NCBI GenBank assembly: GCA_965216135.1
Contig: CBDCFL010000004.1
Coordinates: forward strand, 1-8,422
Source: CBDCFL01 sp965216135
GTDB lineage: Bacteria; Pseudomonadota; Alphaproteobacteria; Rhodobacterales; Rhodobacteraceae
Length of the DNA: 8,422 nucleotides
Direction of reading: 5' to 3'
The stretch's first letter is position 1. Every line of letters starts with the position of its first letter. Below are positions 7,762 to 8,422 of the stretch, piece after piece. The notes beneath the pieces are model-generated. The model did not search any database, was not told the DNA's origin, and was given only the letters and a program-made list of their open reading frames with translations. A program made the translations under genes and the position numbers.

Positions 7762-7940
7762 CGCGCGAACCATAAGCGGGCGCCATTTCCCCAGTATGTT
7801 CGCGTAGGAACTAAGATATTGAATTTACGGTATAATGCCATTCTCGTCGTCTAACCTTGCGACCTTGGAGCTGAATTGGACAGTGGTTCGCGCCAAACAC
7901 AAACTTTCCGGTTCTTTCTCATTGTGTTACCTAATCGTCC
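7762..7940 (+). promoter_or_regulatory. CRISPR leader
   Basis: These 179 bp separate the cas2 stop from the first repeat. The segment is clearly more AT-rich than the flanking coding and repeat DNA. No believable gene lies in it; an open frame from 7835 runs into the array and is made mostly of repeat sequence. By position it must carry the array promoter and the Cas1-Cas2 recognition sequences. A 10-bp inverted repeat (7763-7772 and 7884-7893) and a third copy of its 7-bp core (7798-7804) are the only repeated elements I see. No clear rho-independent terminator for the cas operon is present. Confidence 0.85.
7831..7836 (+). promoter_or_regulatory. Possible -10 element of the array promoter
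   Basis: TATAAT, an exact sigma-70 -10 consensus, lies about 105 bp before the first repeat on the strand expected for array transcription. The region 16-18 bp upstream has no good -35, and there is no extended TGn element. TTGAAT at 7819-7824 is far too close to serve. The call rests on the hexamer and its location only. Confidence 0.35.
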
Positions 7941-8422
7941 GTCGCCCCCTCACGGGGGCGTGGATTGAAACCATCGTGGAATGGGCTGGGGCGCGGTTGC
8001 CGGGTGCGGGTCGCCCCCTCACGGGGGCGTGGATTGAAACAGAATATAAGCCGCCAGACGGGCCTTGACCGCATGTCGCCCCCTCACGGGGGCGTGGATT
8101 GAAACGTCTACGTCTCAATCGCTCAGTTCCGGCGGGACGGTCGCCCCCTCACGGGGGCGTGGATTGAAACTTGATACCGCCGAACAGGTGGCGCACGTAT
8201 CGGCCACCGGTCGCCCCCTCACGGGGGCGTGGATTGAAACTTGATGGCATCGTCAGCGTGCCGACCGACGCCCTGTCGCCCCCTCACGGGGGCGTGGATT
8301 GAAACACGGCAAGGCAGGGCTCGGCATGGTTGGGCCGGGGTCGCCCCCTCACGGGGGCGTGGATTGAAACATCGGACCCACACCTCGCCGAGCCGGTCAT
8401 TCACGGTCGCCCCCTCACGGGC
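7941..8422 (+). CRISPR. Type I-C CRISPR array, cut off at the right edge
   Basis: Seven identical 31-bp repeats lie at 7941-7971, 8010-8040, 8075-8105, 8140-8170, 8210-8240, 8275-8305 and 8340-8370. An eighth repeat begins at 8406 and is cut off after 17 bases. Each repeat has arms CGCCCCC and GGGGGCG around a TCAC loop, giving a 7-bp hairpin, followed by the 11-base tail TGGATTGAAAC. This is the proteobacterial type I-C repeat class, and the tail is the expected 5' crRNA handle after Cas5c cleavage. The seven spacers are 38, 34, 34, 39, 34, 34 and 35 bp. The tail direction and the position next to cas2 both show transcription from left to right with the leader on the left, so the newest spacer is 7972-8009. 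Spacers share no obvious similarity beyond short chance matches, and I see no spacer matching another part of this window. Confidence 0.98.

Noticed and set aside
7764..7804. CGCGAAC and GTTCGCG at 7764-7770 and 7798-7804 as a terminator hairpin after cas2.
   Set aside because: The loop would be 27 nt and no T-run follows, so it is not a credible intrinsic terminator. It is discussed instead as a repeated leader motif.
8171..8245. Spacers 4 and 5 both begin with TTGAT.
   Set aside because: Five bases is too little, given 21 spacer pairs and free choice of end, to claim common origin. The remainder of the two spacers differs.
7835..8404. Open frames across the array on both strands, with repeated peptides such as RPLTGAWIET and SIHAPVRGR.
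   Set aside because: These are translations of the CRISPR repeat itself, a well-known annotation artefact.

Overview
The window holds a nearly complete, canonical type I-C (Dvulg) CRISPR-Cas locus. All genes are on the + strand: cas3, cas5c, cas8c, cas7c, cas4, cas1, cas2. A leader and a CRISPR array follow, and the array runs off the right edge. I see no unrelated cargo gene. High GC (judged by eye at about 60%), GC-rich third codon positions and the protein sequences suggest a proteobacterium, most likely an alphaproteobacterium. The sequence does not fix the order or genus.

Layout: 11-2347 is cas3 (HD nuclease plus helicase), whose true start could lie just left of the window. 2367-3038 cas5c, 3035-4807 cas8c and 4804-5775 cas7c encode the Cascade backbone and are joined by 4-nt ATGA overlaps. 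5787-6428 cas4, 6436-7458 cas1 and 7471-7761 cas2 form the adaptation module, with gaps of only 7-12 nt between genes. 7762-7940 is a leader of 179 bp. 7941-8422 is the array: seven identical 31-bp repeats, seven spacers of 34-39 bp, and a 17-base start of an eighth repeat at the edge. Apart from the leader and array, no non-coding stretch exceeds 20 bp.

How it works together (family knowledge applied to these genes): Cas4-Cas1-Cas2 selects and inserts new spacers at the leader end. The array is transcribed left to right. Cas5c cuts each repeat 3' of its hairpin, leaving an 11-nt 5' handle. Cas5c, Cas7c, Cas8c and the small subunit Cas11c form Cascade, which finds PAM-flanked targets and recruits Cas3 to nick and degrade DNA.

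The system itself is not new. The most informative unlabelled element is a hidden gene inside cas8c. An exact Shine-Dalgarno AAGGAGG at 4388-4394 lies 5 nt before an in-frame GTG at 4400, which would give a separate 135-residue Cas11c. Other leads are a 10-bp inverted repeat plus a third 7-bp copy in the leader, a His where the studied Bacillus Cas5d has its catalytic Tyr, inserted charged segments in Cas7c, and a mismatched final base in the cut-off eighth repeat.
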